Assembly (NCBI RefSeq): GCF_903181435.1
Contig: NZ_CAEUHO010000006.1
Coordinates: 1-62,183, forward strand
DNA from: Bacteroides acidifaciens
GTDB lineage: Bacteria > Bacteroidota > Bacteroidia > Bacteroidales > Bacteroidaceae
Direction of reading: 5' to 3'
Length of the DNA: 62,183 nucleotides
Shown here one piece after another: positions 34,234 to 44,239 of this stretch. The notes beneath the pieces are model-generated. The model was not told where the DNA came from and did not search any database. It was given only the letters and a program-made list of their open reading frames with translations. The stretch's first letter is position 1; every line of letters begins with the position of its first letter. Both the position numbers and the translations under genes were made by a program.

Positions 34234-34575
34234 ATGGAAGTACTAAAGCAATTAAGAAAGAGATTTGAGAACGTAAACAACAGTGTAAGCAGGTGGGCAG
34301 TAGGTCTTATGTTTCTGTTCATGGTGGCAGCTCCGATTGAATTAGAAGCACAGAGCGGCCTTAAGATAAGCAGTCTTTCGGAAGTAACGGACACAGCCAA
34401 GGAAGGTGCTGACACAATCCTTGATGTCGCAAAATACATTCTCGCAGCCGTTTTGGGTATCGCACTGGTGTTCGTGATTTATTCTCTTGCAACAAATAAT
34501 CCACATGCCAAAGAATACCTGTTAGGATGGATCATTGCAGTTGTAGTGATTATGGTTGCCTTCCTGATTATCTGA
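34234..34575 (+). CDS. traE: TraE-like VirB2-type pilin subunit (paralogue 2)
   Basis: A 113-residue protein: signal-like helix (VGLMFLFMVAAPIELEAQS), then two helices (ILAAVLGIALVFVIYSLA and WIIAVVVIMVAFLII) joined by TNNPHAKEYL, the DUF4134 layout. It lies directly before TraF and TraG as in other Bacteroides conjugation systems. It is probably the main subunit of the transfer pilus or channel. Confidence 0.75.
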   Translation: MEVLKQLRKRFENVNNSVSRWAVGLMFLFMVAAPIELEAQSGLKISSLSEVTDTAKEGADTILDVAKYILAAVLGIALVFVIYSLATNNPHAKEYLLGWIIAVVVIMVAFLII

Positions 34576-34578
34576 GCC

Positions 34579-34881
34579 ATGAGAACCATGAGGAAAATAA
34601 ACAAGCCTATCAAGTTTTTCGGCTTGTCATCCGGGCAATTCGGAATATTCATGCTTATAGTAGCCATCACGATTATCGTCTGCATATTCAAGCAGCTGCA
34701 TCCGCTGGTCATAACGCTTCTACTCAGCGGAATAGTATTTCTGTCAGGGCTACTGTTCAACACCTTGAAAAAGGAACATAAGGCTGGGAATCCGGATTTT
34801 CTCACAGGTTTGAGTGTACGGAGCGCAACTCCCAGAAAAATAGTAGATAAAAAAAAGATTTTCAATTTCATTCTAAACTGA
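34579..34881 (+). CDS. traF: TraF-like (DUF4133, VirB3-type) protein
   Basis: A 100-residue membrane protein. NKPIKFFGLSSGQFGIF is the DUF4133/TraF start pattern, followed by two helices (MLIVAITIIVCIFKQL and VITLLLSGIVFLSGLLF). It lies 3 bp after TraE and 7 bp before TraG, the VirB2-VirB3-VirB4 order. Confidence 0.8.
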   Translation: MRTMRKINKPIKFFGLSSGQFGIFMLIVAITIIVCIFKQLHPLVITLLLSGIVFLSGLLFNTLKKEHKAGNPDFLTGLSVRSATPRKIVDKKKIFNFILN

Positions 34882-34888
34882 ACAGCCA

Positions 34889-37495
34889 ATGGTCACACTT
34901 ATCATCCTAACAGCCGTTGTCATTTGTTTGTTGGCTCTTCTCATTGCAATATTGTATATGCGCAATGAAGAAGTGCAAGTAACAGACAAGGCCACAGATC
35001 TGGCAGACATATTGCCTATACAGACCATCACCCAGGATGCAATCATCAATGGGAACGGTGACATCACAGTAGGGTACAGAATGCTTCTTCCTGAAGTGTT
35101 CACACTTTCGGAAAAAGAAGCAGAATATATCCATGAGAGACTTGAAGCTCTCTTGAAGATGCTTCCGGCCGGAACTGTCATACATCAGCAGATTTTTTAT
35201 TATACCGGAGAGTATAACAATCAGGAATATTCAAACAATGCTCTGATAGCAGAGAACAACCGGCATTTTGACGGCAAGGAGATTCTGAACAGTTATACTA
35301 ATCTGTATCTTACATTTACCAATGGGAAAAAGAACGGCAAGATAAGAAAAAGTGCGACCAACACATCACTGTTAAGAAGATTACATTACCCGTTTAAGCA
35401 GCCATATAGGGATTATGAGAGACGAATGACAGAGATGGAAGCATCGCTTCTTAATTTTGAGAATGGTCTGGCATCTATCCAGCAATTCGAAATCAGGAAA
35501 ATGAACAGCAAAGAGTTGAACAATGCTGTTTATGATTACATCAATCTATCTTATGATACACCTGTAGAAGATGCAACGGAAAAGGTTGTGAATCCGATGG
35601 CCATCACACAGAACGGTGAAATGAAAATCGGCCAGCAGTATGTATCGATGTTATCACTGACAATCGAGGGGGAGCATCTGCATGAACTCTCCGTTCCTCA
35701 CACCGGTAAAGCACGTTCATACGGTGGAAACATTGAAATACCGGACAGTATCAAGAGCAAGTGCTCGATGTTATACCCCGTAGGTCTCGGATTGCCTTTT
35801 AATCATATCGTCAATGTGGTCATCGAGATTACAGATCCTGATGCGACAGTAACAGCAATAGGAGCAGAGAAGGATGCCTTGAACTACATCACCAACTTTT
35901 ATCCCCCTGCAGCAGAGAAGCAGAAGGAACAAAGATTGTTCTGTGAAGAGATTACGAAATTTGACTATCAGACCGCTTACACTTCGTTCAATGTCATTCT
36001 TAATGATACGGACAAGACTTCACTGATGCGTAAGATAGCCCTTGTACAGCAAGGATTCTCCTTCATGAACCAAAGCAGCTGTTATGTTGAAAACGCAGAG
36101 TTGTGTAATCTGTTTTTTACGAACATACCCGGTAACGCCAGGGCAAATTACAGAGGTTTCATCAATACAACCAAACAGGCAATCTGCTATCTGCAAAAAG
36201 AAGGTATGTATGTTTCAGATACGAAAGGGCACATATACAATGACCGTTTCGGAACACCGGTCAAGATAAATCTTTGGGATTATCCGACATTGAATAACAA
36301 GAACAGGATAGTTATCGGGCCGTCAGGTTCCGGAAAATCTTTCTGGCTTAACAATTACATTCTGCAAAGCTATGAGCTGGGTAGAGACATCATGATCATC
36401 GACATCGGTGGTTCATACCGTTCTATGATAGCATTGAATGGAGGGAAATATTTTGATTCTACAGAACAGAAGAAATTTGCCTTCAATCCATTTCTATGTG
36501 ACCGTGACAAGAACGGTAAGTATCTCTATATCGACACAACGGACGCAGAATCAGCGGATGACCAGATAAAGACTATCGTAGCCATAATAAGCTATATCTG
36601 GAAGGCCAGGGAACAGATGATGCCGGCTGAGACGGCGATTCTTAGAAAATCCATCATCGGCTTTTATGACTATGTAAACAATTCTTCAGTAGGTCAGAAT
36701 AATGAAAGAATCTTTCCTGATATGAAAGCATATAGAAAATATCTTCAGGAAGTTTTCAAAAACACAATGAGTGATTTTGAAAAGCAGAAATTCGAGATTG
36801 AAGAGCTTATTCTTCTGCTGGAACCATATACAGACGGTGAACTCAGTTTCCTGCTCAACGCAAAGGAAAACGTGGATATTGTCCATGACAAGCTCATCGC
36901 ATTTGACATGGAAGATGCGTCAAAGAAGGAATACTTTCCGCTAGTGGCCATCATTACCCTTCAGATGATTGTCGATAAGATTAAGAAACGACAGGGTATG
37001 ATGAAGGAACTGATTATCGATGAAGCCTTGGATTTCCTTCAGGATGAAAAGTTCGGAGACTTCATAGCCTATCTGTACCGTACATTCAGAAAGAAAGAGG
37101 GAAGCATCACTCTGGCAGCACAGAATATCCTTTTCCTGAAGAACATGCCTTCAGGAATAAAGGATTCAATTATCATCAACTGTGCTACAAAGATAATCCT
37201 GGATCACTCGGAGCACCGCCAGAACCTGCCGGAAATCCAGTCTGTCTTGTCCATCAATGACGAAGAAATCTATATGATAGAGTCATTGCAAAGGACAGAC
37301 CGCTGGAGGGAGTTCTTCATCAAGATGTCCAATGATGCATTCATTTTCAGAAATGAGGTATCAGATTTTGCAGCGGTAGCATTTGACTCAAAACAATCAA
37401 CCGTAGTCAGGATTAAGCAATTATTCAAAGAAACAGGCTCGACCTATACGGCCATAAACTTATATCTGGAAGAAAGGAGAAAGCAATATGGATGA
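34889..37495 (+). CDS. traG: TraG conjugation ATPase (VirB4 family)
   Basis: An 868-residue ATPase that powers assembly of the transfer channel at the inner membrane. It has an N-terminal membrane helix (LIILTAVVICLLALLIAILY), a Walker A VIGPSGSGKSFWLNN (about residue 475) and a Walker B LIIDEALDFLQDEKFGDF (about residue 708), then LAAQNILFL. Length is normal for Bacteroides TraG. Overlaps the next gene by 8 bp. Confidence 0.93.
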   Translation: MVTLIILTAVVICLLALLIAILYMRNEEVQVTDKATDLADILPIQTITQDAIINGNGDITVGYRMLLPEVFTLSEKEAEYIHERLEALLKMLPAGTVIHQQIFYYTGEYNNQEYSNNALIAENNRHFDGKEILNSYTNLYLTFTNGKKNGKIRKSATNTSLLRRLHYPFKQPYRDYERRMTEMEASLLNFENGLASIQQFEIRKMNSKELNNAVYDYINLSYDTPVEDATEKVVNPMAITQNGEMKIGQQYVSMLSLTIEGEHLHELSVPHTGKARSYGGNIEIPDSIKSKCSMLYPVGLGLPFNHIVNVVIEITDPDATVTAIGAEKDALNYITNFYPPAAEKQKEQRLFCEEITKFDYQTAYTSFNVILNDTDKTSLMRKIALVQQGFSFMNQSSCYVENAELCNLFFTNIPGNARANYRGFINTTKQAICYLQKEGMYVSDTKGHIYNDRFGTPVKINLWDYPTLNNKNRIVIGPSGSGKSFWLNNYILQSYELGRDIMIIDIGGSYRSMIALNGGKYFDSTEQKKFAFNPFLCDRDKNGKYLYIDTTDAESADDQIKTIVAIISYIWKAREQMMPAETAILRKSIIGFYDYVNNSSVGQNNERIFPDMKAYRKYLQEVFKNTMSDFEKQKFEIEELILLLEPYTDGELSFLLNAKENVDIVHDKLIAFDMEDASKKEYFPLVAIITLQMIVDKIKKRQGMMKELIIDEALDFLQDEKFGDFIAYLYRTFRKKEGSITLAAQNILFLKNMPSGIKDSIIINCATKIILDHSEHRQNLPEIQSVLSINDEEIYMIESLQRTDRWREFFIKMSNDAFIFRNEVSDFAAVAFDSKQSTVVRIKQLFKETGSTYTAINLYLEERRKQYG

Positions 37496-37703
37496 TGCAA
37501 CAGCAGGATTAACGGAGTTGTTAAACTACAGCACTGACATGAACACGAGCATGAACAGTGTAGCACCCAGTATAGCAGCAGCATTATTAGGCATAGCCCT
37601 CATCTTTGTGGTTTGGGCTTTGGCCACAAAAAAGCAAAATGCACGTACATACCTGATAGCTTGGGTAGTATGCGTAATATTTACTATCACATTTATCATT
37701 TAA
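37488..37703 (+). CDS. Small membrane protein, VirB2/TraE-like (paralogue 3)
   Basis: A 71-residue protein; its two helices (AALLGIALIFVVWALA and AWVVCVIFTITFII) joined by TKKQNARTYLI resemble closely those of the TraE-like protein at 34234 (AAVLGIALVFVIYSLA, TNNPHAKEYLLGW), so it is a duplicate pilin-like gene. It overlaps the TraG stop. Confidence 0.7.
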   Translation: MDDATAGLTELLNYSTDMNTSMNSVAPSIAAALLGIALIFVVWALATKKQNARTYLIAWVVCVIFTITFII

Positions 37704-37707
37704 GCTT

Positions 37708-38304
37708 ATGAAGAAATTATTTGGAATAATCATAATCACGACAGCCATGCTGTTTATAGGTGCAGGGAAGGCAGATGCCCAGTGGGTTGTGCATGATCCG
37801 GGACATACCTTCCTTAATTCAACAGAGTGGTACACCAACGTAAAGAAATGGATAGAGCAGATAAAGGAGATGGAAGCAGCCCAGAAATTAAGGGAGGGTT
37901 TACAGAACATAGACAGAATGAAGGAACTGAAATCTCTGAAAGAGCTTGCTGATCTGTTGGATGACGTTGCCTGTCTGAGTCAGGACTACAGCTTTTATAT
38001 GAATGTAGGTTCCAACTACCACTGTTTGAAGTTTCTTAATTTTCAAAGAGTAACAGTCAATCTCAGCGTCAGTACCGACCTCCTGATGAAGGTAGCAACG
38101 GTAACAAGTTATTTCTCGATGAACTCAGAAGGAAGAATCTCCTTTATCGAACAGGTAAAGGAGTCTGTTGAAAAGGCCGCAGATGAAATGAGAGAGTTTA
38201 ACGAAACAGTCAGAAGTACAGTCATTTATAAATCGATGAAAGGACACAACCGGAAGACCTATTATCAAGGTCGCCTTTCAGCCTATACAAGATATACCAA
38301 CTAA
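37708..38304 (+). CDS. traI: TraI-like (DUF4141, VirB5-type) protein
   Basis: A 198-residue exported protein: signal peptide (IIIITTAMLFIGAGKADAQ), then VVHDPGHTFLNSTEWYTNV and a helical KKWIEQIKEMEAAQKLREG, the DUF4141 pattern. It is a candidate minor pilin or periplasmic helper. It lies between the third VirB2-like gene and TraJ. Confidence 0.78.
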   Translation: MKKLFGIIIITTAMLFIGAGKADAQWVVHDPGHTFLNSTEWYTNVKKWIEQIKEMEAAQKLREGLQNIDRMKELKSLKELADLLDDVACLSQDYSFYMNVGSNYHCLKFLNFQRVTVNLSVSTDLLMKVATVTSYFSMNSEGRISFIEQVKESVEKAADEMREFNETVRSTVIYKSMKGHNRKTYYQGRLSAYTRYTN

Positions 38305-38308
38305 GCCT

Positions 38309-39358
38309 ATGAACCAGGACAATTTTTTGTGGGGACTCCAAATAACAGACGGCCTCACTATGGAATTAGTTTCAAAGATGACAGTTATAGCATTTGGAGT
38401 TGCAGTCATCTGTTTTATATGCAATCTGGCTTATAATTATCTGTATCACGGAGCCAGTCAGTTGTTGACATCAAATGAAGACAAGTTTCCGGACATGATG
38501 GAAATCGGCCGCTGTCTGGTACTGTTTTTCTGTCTGACAATGTATAAGCCAATCGCACAGACCATTGTAGGAACAATGGAAGTCATAAACGAAGCTACAT
38601 CGCTATCTTCAGAAAGAGCCAATGAATTTGCCCAATTTATGGCCAAGGCAAGCAACGAGCAGGGTGAAATGATAGCAGAATATGAGACCAATTCACTTGA
38701 AGCGGAAGTAGCAGCCGGAGAGGACACAACAGGAGCCATGCAGCATGAGCTTGATAAAAAAGCGGAAGAGGATGAGACAACAGGATTAAGAGCCAGTATA
38801 GAGAAACTTGTCAATATCCTTAATCCGGCAAACCTTGTAGCACTTGTATTACACGCTGCGGCAGCCTTGGTTGTAGGTATCATACAAATCATAATCCTGG
38901 GTTTAGGTGTAGTTATTGTAAAGATACTGGTTATACTCGGCCCGTTTGTCTTCGCGTTCAGTATGCTTCCGGTATTTCAGAAACAGCTATCCATCTGGTT
39001 CGGTACTCTCTGTTCATCCTGTATGGTGTTCACTGTGATAAACATACTCAATCAGATTATGTGGCAGACATTAAAAGCATTATGCGAATCACCGGCCGAC
39101 ATGGTTGATATGGCAACACAACAGTTGCAATATCTGGGCATGGATCTGGCTCTAATCGGCGCATATTGCAGCTGTTTCTGGCTGTCGTCAAAGATTGTCG
39201 GACACAGTGATGCCGGCAAGGTTATCTCAAAGGTTATGTCGATAGCAACGACAGCAGCCACCATAGCCCTGCTTGGTGGAGCTGGAGCAGCAGCCAAAGC
39301 AACAAATGTAGGAGCTGCGGCATCAATTGGAGAAAGTATAATCGATGATAAAAAATAG
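38309..39358 (+). CDS. traJ: TraJ (VirB6-like) polytopic membrane protein
   Basis: A 349-residue protein with several membrane helices (TVIAFGVAVICFICNLAY, ALVLHAAAALVVGIIQIIIL, VVIVKILVILGPFVFAFSML, IATTAATIALLGGAGAA) and the segment PVFQKQLSIWFGT seen in TraJ proteins. It is probably the inner-membrane pore component. The 4-bp gap from TraI indicates an operon. Confidence 0.85.
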   Translation: MNQDNFLWGLQITDGLTMELVSKMTVIAFGVAVICFICNLAYNYLYHGASQLLTSNEDKFPDMMEIGRCLVLFFCLTMYKPIAQTIVGTMEVINEATSLSSERANEFAQFMAKASNEQGEMIAEYETNSLEAEVAAGEDTTGAMQHELDKKAEEDETTGLRASIEKLVNILNPANLVALVLHAAAALVVGIIQIIILGLGVVIVKILVILGPFVFAFSMLPVFQKQLSIWFGTLCSSCMVFTVINILNQIMWQTLKALCESPADMVDMATQQLQYLGMDLALIGAYCSCFWLSSKIVGHSDAGKVISKVMSIATTAATIALLGGAGAAAKATNVGAAASIGESIIDDKK

Positions 39359-39363
39359 CAGAT

Positions 39364-40026
39364 ATGGACTTGATGAAATTTAAAGGTGTAGACAATGCCG
39401 TAAAGATGACTATAAGACTTTCGATAGGCTACTGTGTCGTTCTTACGATAGCTTTTATTACATGCATCATCTATCAGACGATGAAGCTGGAAAAAGCTTA
39501 CAGCCAGGCATTGGTCATAGACAAGAATGGGGAAGTATATGAGGCAAGTGGTATGCCAGCATCAAATATGAGAAGGTTCGAATACATCAATCATGTCAAG
39601 ACCTTTGTCGGAAAATGGTATGCCTTTGACGAAAATACCTATGAGAAAAATATCACAAGTGCCCTGAATCTCATTGGGAACAAGGGGAAAGAGCTGTTGA
39701 ACGAATACAATGATGTGAATATGCTCAATTCACTGGTACAGAAGAACATCAGATACGGAGTATCAATTGACGAAATAGTCATTGATATGGGAACTATCCC
39801 TGTAACAGGGAAAATACTTTTCACACAGACGGGATATAGGGCCAGAGGAAAGATTTCAAGAAAGGTAGAAGCAGAGTTCTCCATCTACGATGTATCAAGA
39901 AGTGAGGAAAATGCACACGGAGCCAAGATAGAGGACTGGATCGTGCATTATTCGGCACCAATTGAAGACAACCAGGAAGTATATAATAATACCCAACCAG
40001 AAAAATCTGACGAACATGAAAACTAA
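39364..40026 (+). CDS. traK: TraK (VirB8-like) protein
   Basis: A 220-residue bitopic protein: N-terminal membrane helix (GYCVVLTIAFITCIIYQT), then a periplasmic NTF2-like domain (MRRFEYINHVKTFVGKWYAF, VSIDEIVIDMGTIPVTGK). Typical length for TraK. Its last codons overlap the start of TraM. Confidence 0.85.
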   Translation: MDLMKFKGVDNAVKMTIRLSIGYCVVLTIAFITCIIYQTMKLEKAYSQALVIDKNGEVYEASGMPASNMRRFEYINHVKTFVGKWYAFDENTYEKNITSALNLIGNKGKELLNEYNDVNMLNSLVQKNIRYGVSIDEIVIDMGTIPVTGKILFTQTGYRARGKISRKVEAEFSIYDVSRSEENAHGAKIEDWIVHYSAPIEDNQEVYNNTQPEKSDEHEN

Positions 40027-41293
40027 TAATTTTTTAAAAGACAAAAACAAGCTTCTGATGATTATACCCATCGTATTAGGTGGTCTATTTCTCTACGTGT
40101 TTTTTGTTCACGACACATCATCAAAGGAAGTTGCGGAAAATGAAAAAGAAAGGCAAAGTGTATTGCTGGAGCCGGATTCGGAAGCAAAGGACAAAGCTCT
40201 CAATAAAATTGAAGCCTATAAACAGGATGAAAGAGAAGAGAAGGAGAAACAAAGAATCATGGATGAATCACAGGTAAGAGGTTCGGATTTCTACTTCGAC
40301 CTTCAGAACAGAAATGAAAAATATGACCAGGCAACACTGGAGAAAATACGGAAAATGAGAAGAGATCCATACTCTGATGTAATGGGTGAATATGGCAGCA
40401 GCGACAGCCACCTCTCGGAACAGCTGGAAAAGCAGCTTGCGAGCATTGAGGATGAAGAAGAGTTGAAGGAGATTATAAGGGAAGCAAGGAAAAATGCTGA
40501 AATCCGAAAGGAACTGGAGCAGAACAATGTCTATAGACAAAAGATCTATAAAAGGATTATAGGTTATGATAAGGAAAAGAAAAAAGCCGAAAATCCCACT
40601 AAGCCCAAACCAGGCAGTGCAATGGACAGCCTTGTAAGCAACCAGCCTATATATATAGCCGAGAATGGCAAAAGGACAAGGAGGCAACAGGCAAGTATGC
40701 CAAGCAGCAACACCTTATTCAAGGCCTGCATACATGGAGACCAGACAGTCGTTACCGGCAGTACAGTAAGAATGCGTATGCTGGAAGATGCCGTTGTCTG
40801 TGGCATGAAAATACCGGCTAACACACTCTTTTACGGTGTGGCGACATTAGGAGCAAACCGGCTGGAGGTAGTGGTAAACAACCTGAAGGTAGGAAATACG
40901 ATCAGTCCTGTTTCCTTTGTCATCTTCGACAATGACGCTATGGAAGGGCTGAACCTACCAAACAACATGAAGGCTCAGGCAGCCAAACGTATGCAGCAGG
41001 GACTTGTCCAGAATATAGATATGCCTCTTGCCTCTATCGGAACAATGACCAGCGAGATAACCAGTGCAGTAAATGCTACGACTCAGATAGCAAAACAGAT
41101 ATTGAATATGAAACTTTCGCAAGTCAAGGTACATCTGAAGAGCAATTATCAGATGTATATACAGGAAGAGACAAAAGAATCAAAGCTGAAACGGAAAGCT
41201 GTTCAGGAAGAATTGCAGAGACTATATGCTGAGCTTGAAGAGAACAAAAATAATCAGCCACATCCTTTGGAAACATTAATTGACAAGCTATGA
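40016..41293 (+). CDS. traM: TraM (VirB10-like) protein
   Basis: About 425 residues from MKTNNFLKDKNKL, whose ATG lies inside the TraK gene; an earlier ATG at 39962 would overlap TraK by 65 bp and lacks the usual start. Membrane helix LLMIIPIVLGGLFLYVFFV, a long charged linker, then the conserved C-terminal TraM domain (FKACIHGDQTVVTGSTVRMR, NLKVGNTISPVSFVIFDNDA). It spans inner to outer membrane in the transfer channel. Confidence 0.88.
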   Translation: MKTNNFLKDKNKLLMIIPIVLGGLFLYVFFVHDTSSKEVAENEKERQSVLLEPDSEAKDKALNKIEAYKQDEREEKEKQRIMDESQVRGSDFYFDLQNRNEKYDQATLEKIRKMRRDPYSDVMGEYGSSDSHLSEQLEKQLASIEDEEELKEIIREARKNAEIRKELEQNNVYRQKIYKRIIGYDKEKKKAENPTKPKPGSAMDSLVSNQPIYIAENGKRTRRQQASMPSSNTLFKACIHGDQTVVTGSTVRMRMLEDAVVCGMKIPANTLFYGVATLGANRLEVVVNNLKVGNTISPVSFVIFDNDAMEGLNLPNNMKAQAAKRMQQGLVQNIDMPLASIGTMTSEITSAVNATTQIAKQILNMKLSQVKVHLKSNYQMYIQEETKESKLKRKAVQEELQRLYAELEENKNNQPHPLETLIDKL

Positions 41294-41469
41294 TTTTGAA
41301 TATCTTGAATTATCTAATTGTTATAGCAACCCTGTTTTTCGGGTACAGAATCTATATATCAAGAAAGCAGGGTAAGAAATTTACGGAAATCAAACCGCTT
41401 ATGGTTTCATTTTTCGCCTGTATTGTCTTGTTATGGGCGATAACAGTATTCACCGCATTTTATAATTGA
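41290..41469 (+). CDS. Small two-helix membrane protein in the tra operon
   Basis: A 59-residue protein beginning MILNILNYLIVIATLFFGY, with a second helix MVSFFACIVLLWAITVF. Its ATG overlaps the TraM stop (ATGA) and its end nearly touches TraN, so translation is coupled. It has no known family. The position suggests a small structural part or inhibitor of the channel. Confidence 0.6.
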   Translation: MILNILNYLIVIATLFFGYRIYISRKQGKKFTEIKPLMVSFFACIVLLWAITVFTAFYN

Positions 41470-41474
41470 AAGTT

Positions 41475-42569
41475 ATGAAAAGAATCTATATTTTAATTGT
41501 TCTATGTGTGGCCGCATTCGGCTTAAAAGCACAGAGTCCCGAACAGGAGAGTATCAAAGCCAAGAACATTTACGTATCATTTGACTTTGTGAAGCATCTG
41601 GTATTCCCGGTACAAGTGTCCGATATTGAAGTAGGAGAGAAAGAGCTCATTTCGGCAGAAAGGGTTGAAGAAGCACCCCACGTTGTCAGACTGTGCGCAC
41701 AGAGTGAAGACTTTGAGAAAGAGACAAATGTAACCGTCGTTTGTATCGACGGCAGTGTCTATACTTACCATGTGAAATATATAGCAAACGGTCTTATCGA
41801 TCCTTCCCCTAACATCTATGAAGATAACGGTAAATGGGAACACAACGATTATCAGGCGGATGTCAGTGACATGCACATGGCCGAGTTTTTCTTCCCCTCA
41901 GACATTATATACGGCACACAAGGTAACGAAATGTCCTTTGCTTTACAGAGCTACAACAATCAGCTGAAGGTTTCAACAGCTAAAGATGCCGTTGAAAATT
42001 CGAATCTTTTTGTCATCGACAAGAACATGAATACATACAGCATTGTCATCCGCAGAAATGAGACTTCGGTCTTCACCTACAACTATGATGACAAGCGTGA
42101 ATATACTGCCCACATCGATGTGAACAGTGAGGTGATGGACAAATGCCTTCAGGAGCTGAGAACAAAGAAAAGGAACATCTACAGTGTTGGCGAGGTAAAA
42201 AACAAGTTTGAGCTGTCAATGTCCAACCTATATGTACATGAAGACTTTATGTTTTTCATCTTTGATTTGAAAAACAAGTCATATATAGACTATGACATTG
42301 AATTTGTCAAATGCTTTCAAAGAGACATCAAGAAAAGCAAGAATGCCATACAGCAGGAAACAACCATAGATCCCATTTATACAAAGGATTTTGAAACAAA
42401 GATAAAGGGCAAAAGCGCCAACAGGCTTGTTCTGGGATTTAACAAGTTTACAATTCCGGACAACAAAATCTTTGAGATAGAACTGTATGAAAAGGGTGGT
42501 GGCCGCCACATGAAACTGGCTGTTGAGAACAAGTATATTATCAGGGCAGAACCTTTATTCGAAAAATGA
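41475..42569 (+). CDS. traN: TraN (DUF4138, VirB9-like) protein
   Basis: About 364 residues from the ATG at 41475. Signal peptide (IYILIVLCVAAFGLKAQ), then the TraN pattern IKAKNIYVSFDFVKHLVFP and VVRLCAQSEDFEKETNVTVV, and a C-terminal beta domain (NKFELSMSNLYVHEDFMFF). It is an outer-membrane-side component of the core complex together with TraM. Confidence 0.85.
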   Translation: MKRIYILIVLCVAAFGLKAQSPEQESIKAKNIYVSFDFVKHLVFPVQVSDIEVGEKELISAERVEEAPHVVRLCAQSEDFEKETNVTVVCIDGSVYTYHVKYIANGLIDPSPNIYEDNGKWEHNDYQADVSDMHMAEFFFPSDIIYGTQGNEMSFALQSYNNQLKVSTAKDAVENSNLFVIDKNMNTYSIVIRRNETSVFTYNYDDKREYTAHIDVNSEVMDKCLQELRTKKRNIYSVGEVKNKFELSMSNLYVHEDFMFFIFDLKNKSYIDYDIEFVKCFQRDIKKSKNAIQQETTIDPIYTKDFETKIKGKSANRLVLGFNKFTIPDNKIFEIELYEKGGGRHMKLAVENKYIIRAEPLFEK

Positions 42570-42570
42570 T

Positions 42571-44037
42571 ATGAAACTGAAAGAAGCTTATGAGAACTAT
42601 TCCTATAATAATATAGGGCAGTTCAGAGCCTTATCGGAAACTCTTGGCTATAAAACAGAATATCATGACGGAAGCTATCTTTTCCACAAGGGGGATGACA
42701 GTATCCAATTATCTTTGGATGAAATCAGATCTAAAGCAAAAGAAAACCGGAATGAACAGCGAGCCGAGGAATCAAAAGAAAAGGTTTGTTCGTTCTTTGA
42801 CAAGAACAAGGCAAATGAGCCTTCATACATCGAAGAACTTAGAAAAAAAGGAATCAGTGTGATTCGGTGGAATGACATAAAGGGCGAGAACAAAGACGGT
42901 TTCACCATCATAGACCATAACCGTAAAGTATGCTATACAGGCCAGGAACTATACGAATATGCACACAACACCGGCAATCTGCTTGACGGTAAAGGGACAA
43001 AACTGGAAAAGGGTATAATGTCAGACCTGATGGATATAGGTGAGAAGAAAGGGAAGCTGCGTATGAGTGAGAACGGCATTTCCGTCTTTTACCGTAAGGA
43101 AACCCTAACCATTCCGGACAGGATGCTTGGACACAAGCTTAACAAAACGGAGAAAGAGCGTCTTCTACACGGTGATATTGTTCCTTTAGATACCAAAAGA
43201 GGTACAATTATGCTTCAGGTTGACAAGGACTTGAATTCGGTAATCGTGAGATCAAGCAAAGAAATTAAGATACCTAATGTGATAGGCAAGACCGAGGAAT
43301 ATGACGGATATAAGTTAACCAAAGCAGACAAATATCTGCTTGCCAACGGTCATACGTTAGAGAGTAAACTCATGCACAGCAAGGACGGATATATCCTTGC
43401 CGACATATCTCTCACAGATGACAAAAAAGGCATTCAGTTCTCAAACATACAGAGTATTACAGAAGGAAAGGCTCATGAACTGATAAAGGAGATGAGACCT
43501 AAACTGGAAGTTGTAAACCCCGTCATAGAAAATAAGGTATCGGCAGATAAAGGGCGAGACATGGACAGCGAGTTTAAGGAAGCGGTTGGTAAAAGGGACT
43601 TTGAAACGATTGACAAACTCAGGGAGGACGGTTATAAGCCAAGTGAAGATTACATCAGAGGTGTAGGAAAACAGCTGAATCTGAGTGATAATGAAATGAA
43701 GGAAGTTCAGAAGATTTTTCATGTTAAGCCGGATGAACTGAGCGAACATCAAAAACAGGCTGCCAAGCTTTTAGATGCAGCCTCAGTAGGAAATTTCAGA
43801 GTCATTCAGGACATCCAAAAAACCGGATATCAGATAACACAGAATGATATAAAAGCCATGCGAGAAAATGGCGTACAGGAAAACACCATCATCGCCGTTC
43901 AGAAGATATTCGGTCTTGAAAACAAAGGCAAGACTTTGGGTGATGTGAAGTTGGCAAGCAGTCCGAAGCCAGACAATACAAAAGAAATGGCCAGACCTAT
44001 TGCCAATACTGTAAACAAGATGTTCAACGACTTATAA
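42571..44037 (+). CDS. DUF3945-like protein with C-terminal repeat module
   Basis: About 488 residues from MKLKEAYENY, one base after the TraN stop. The middle contains two DUF3945-type segments (HKLNKTEKERLLHGDIVPLD then VDKDLNSVIV; KLTKADKYLLANGHTLE then DDKKGIQFSN). The C-terminus carries two copies of an approximately 55-residue helical module ending KIFHV and KIFGLE, shared with the ArdC-like protein downstream. No membrane helix, so cytoplasmic. Possibly linked to processing of transferred DNA. Confidence 0.65.
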   Translation: MKLKEAYENYSYNNIGQFRALSETLGYKTEYHDGSYLFHKGDDSIQLSLDEIRSKAKENRNEQRAEESKEKVCSFFDKNKANEPSYIEELRKKGISVIRWNDIKGENKDGFTIIDHNRKVCYTGQELYEYAHNTGNLLDGKGTKLEKGIMSDLMDIGEKKGKLRMSENGISVFYRKETLTIPDRMLGHKLNKTEKERLLHGDIVPLDTKRGTIMLQVDKDLNSVIVRSSKEIKIPNVIGKTEEYDGYKLTKADKYLLANGHTLESKLMHSKDGYILADISLTDDKKGIQFSNIQSITEGKAHELIKEMRPKLEVVNPVIENKVSADKGRDMDSEFKEAVGKRDFETIDKLREDGYKPSEDYIRGVGKQLNLSDNEMKEVQKIFHVKPDELSEHQKQAAKLLDAASVGNFRVIQDIQKTGYQITQNDIKAMRENGVQENTIIAVQKIFGLENKGKTLGDVKLASSPKPDNTKEMARPIANTVNKMFNDL

Positions 44038-44047
44038 AAATGCAATT

Positions 44048-44239
44048 ATGGACTACAATGAACTGGTACAGAAAAGACAGGAAGGCATCATCGATGACCT
44101 GGAGTTTCTGCTCGCTCAGAAAGATTTGGCAGAAATATATCTTGAAGACATGAAGTCAAGAGGAGAGAGGCCCAATAATGAGAATGCCGTCAAGTGGCTA
44201 TGTGAATATGAGAATAACCATTTATACGAACAGTTATGA
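44048..44239 (+). CDS. Small acidic hypothetical protein
   Basis: A 63-residue helical protein (MDYNELVQKRQEGIIDDLEF) overlapping the ArdC-like start by 4 bp. It is a possible partner or inhibitor of ArdC by position only. Confidence 0.6.
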   Translation: MDYNELVQKRQEGIIDDLEFLLAQKDLAEIYLEDMKSRGERPNNENAVKWLCEYENNHLYEQL

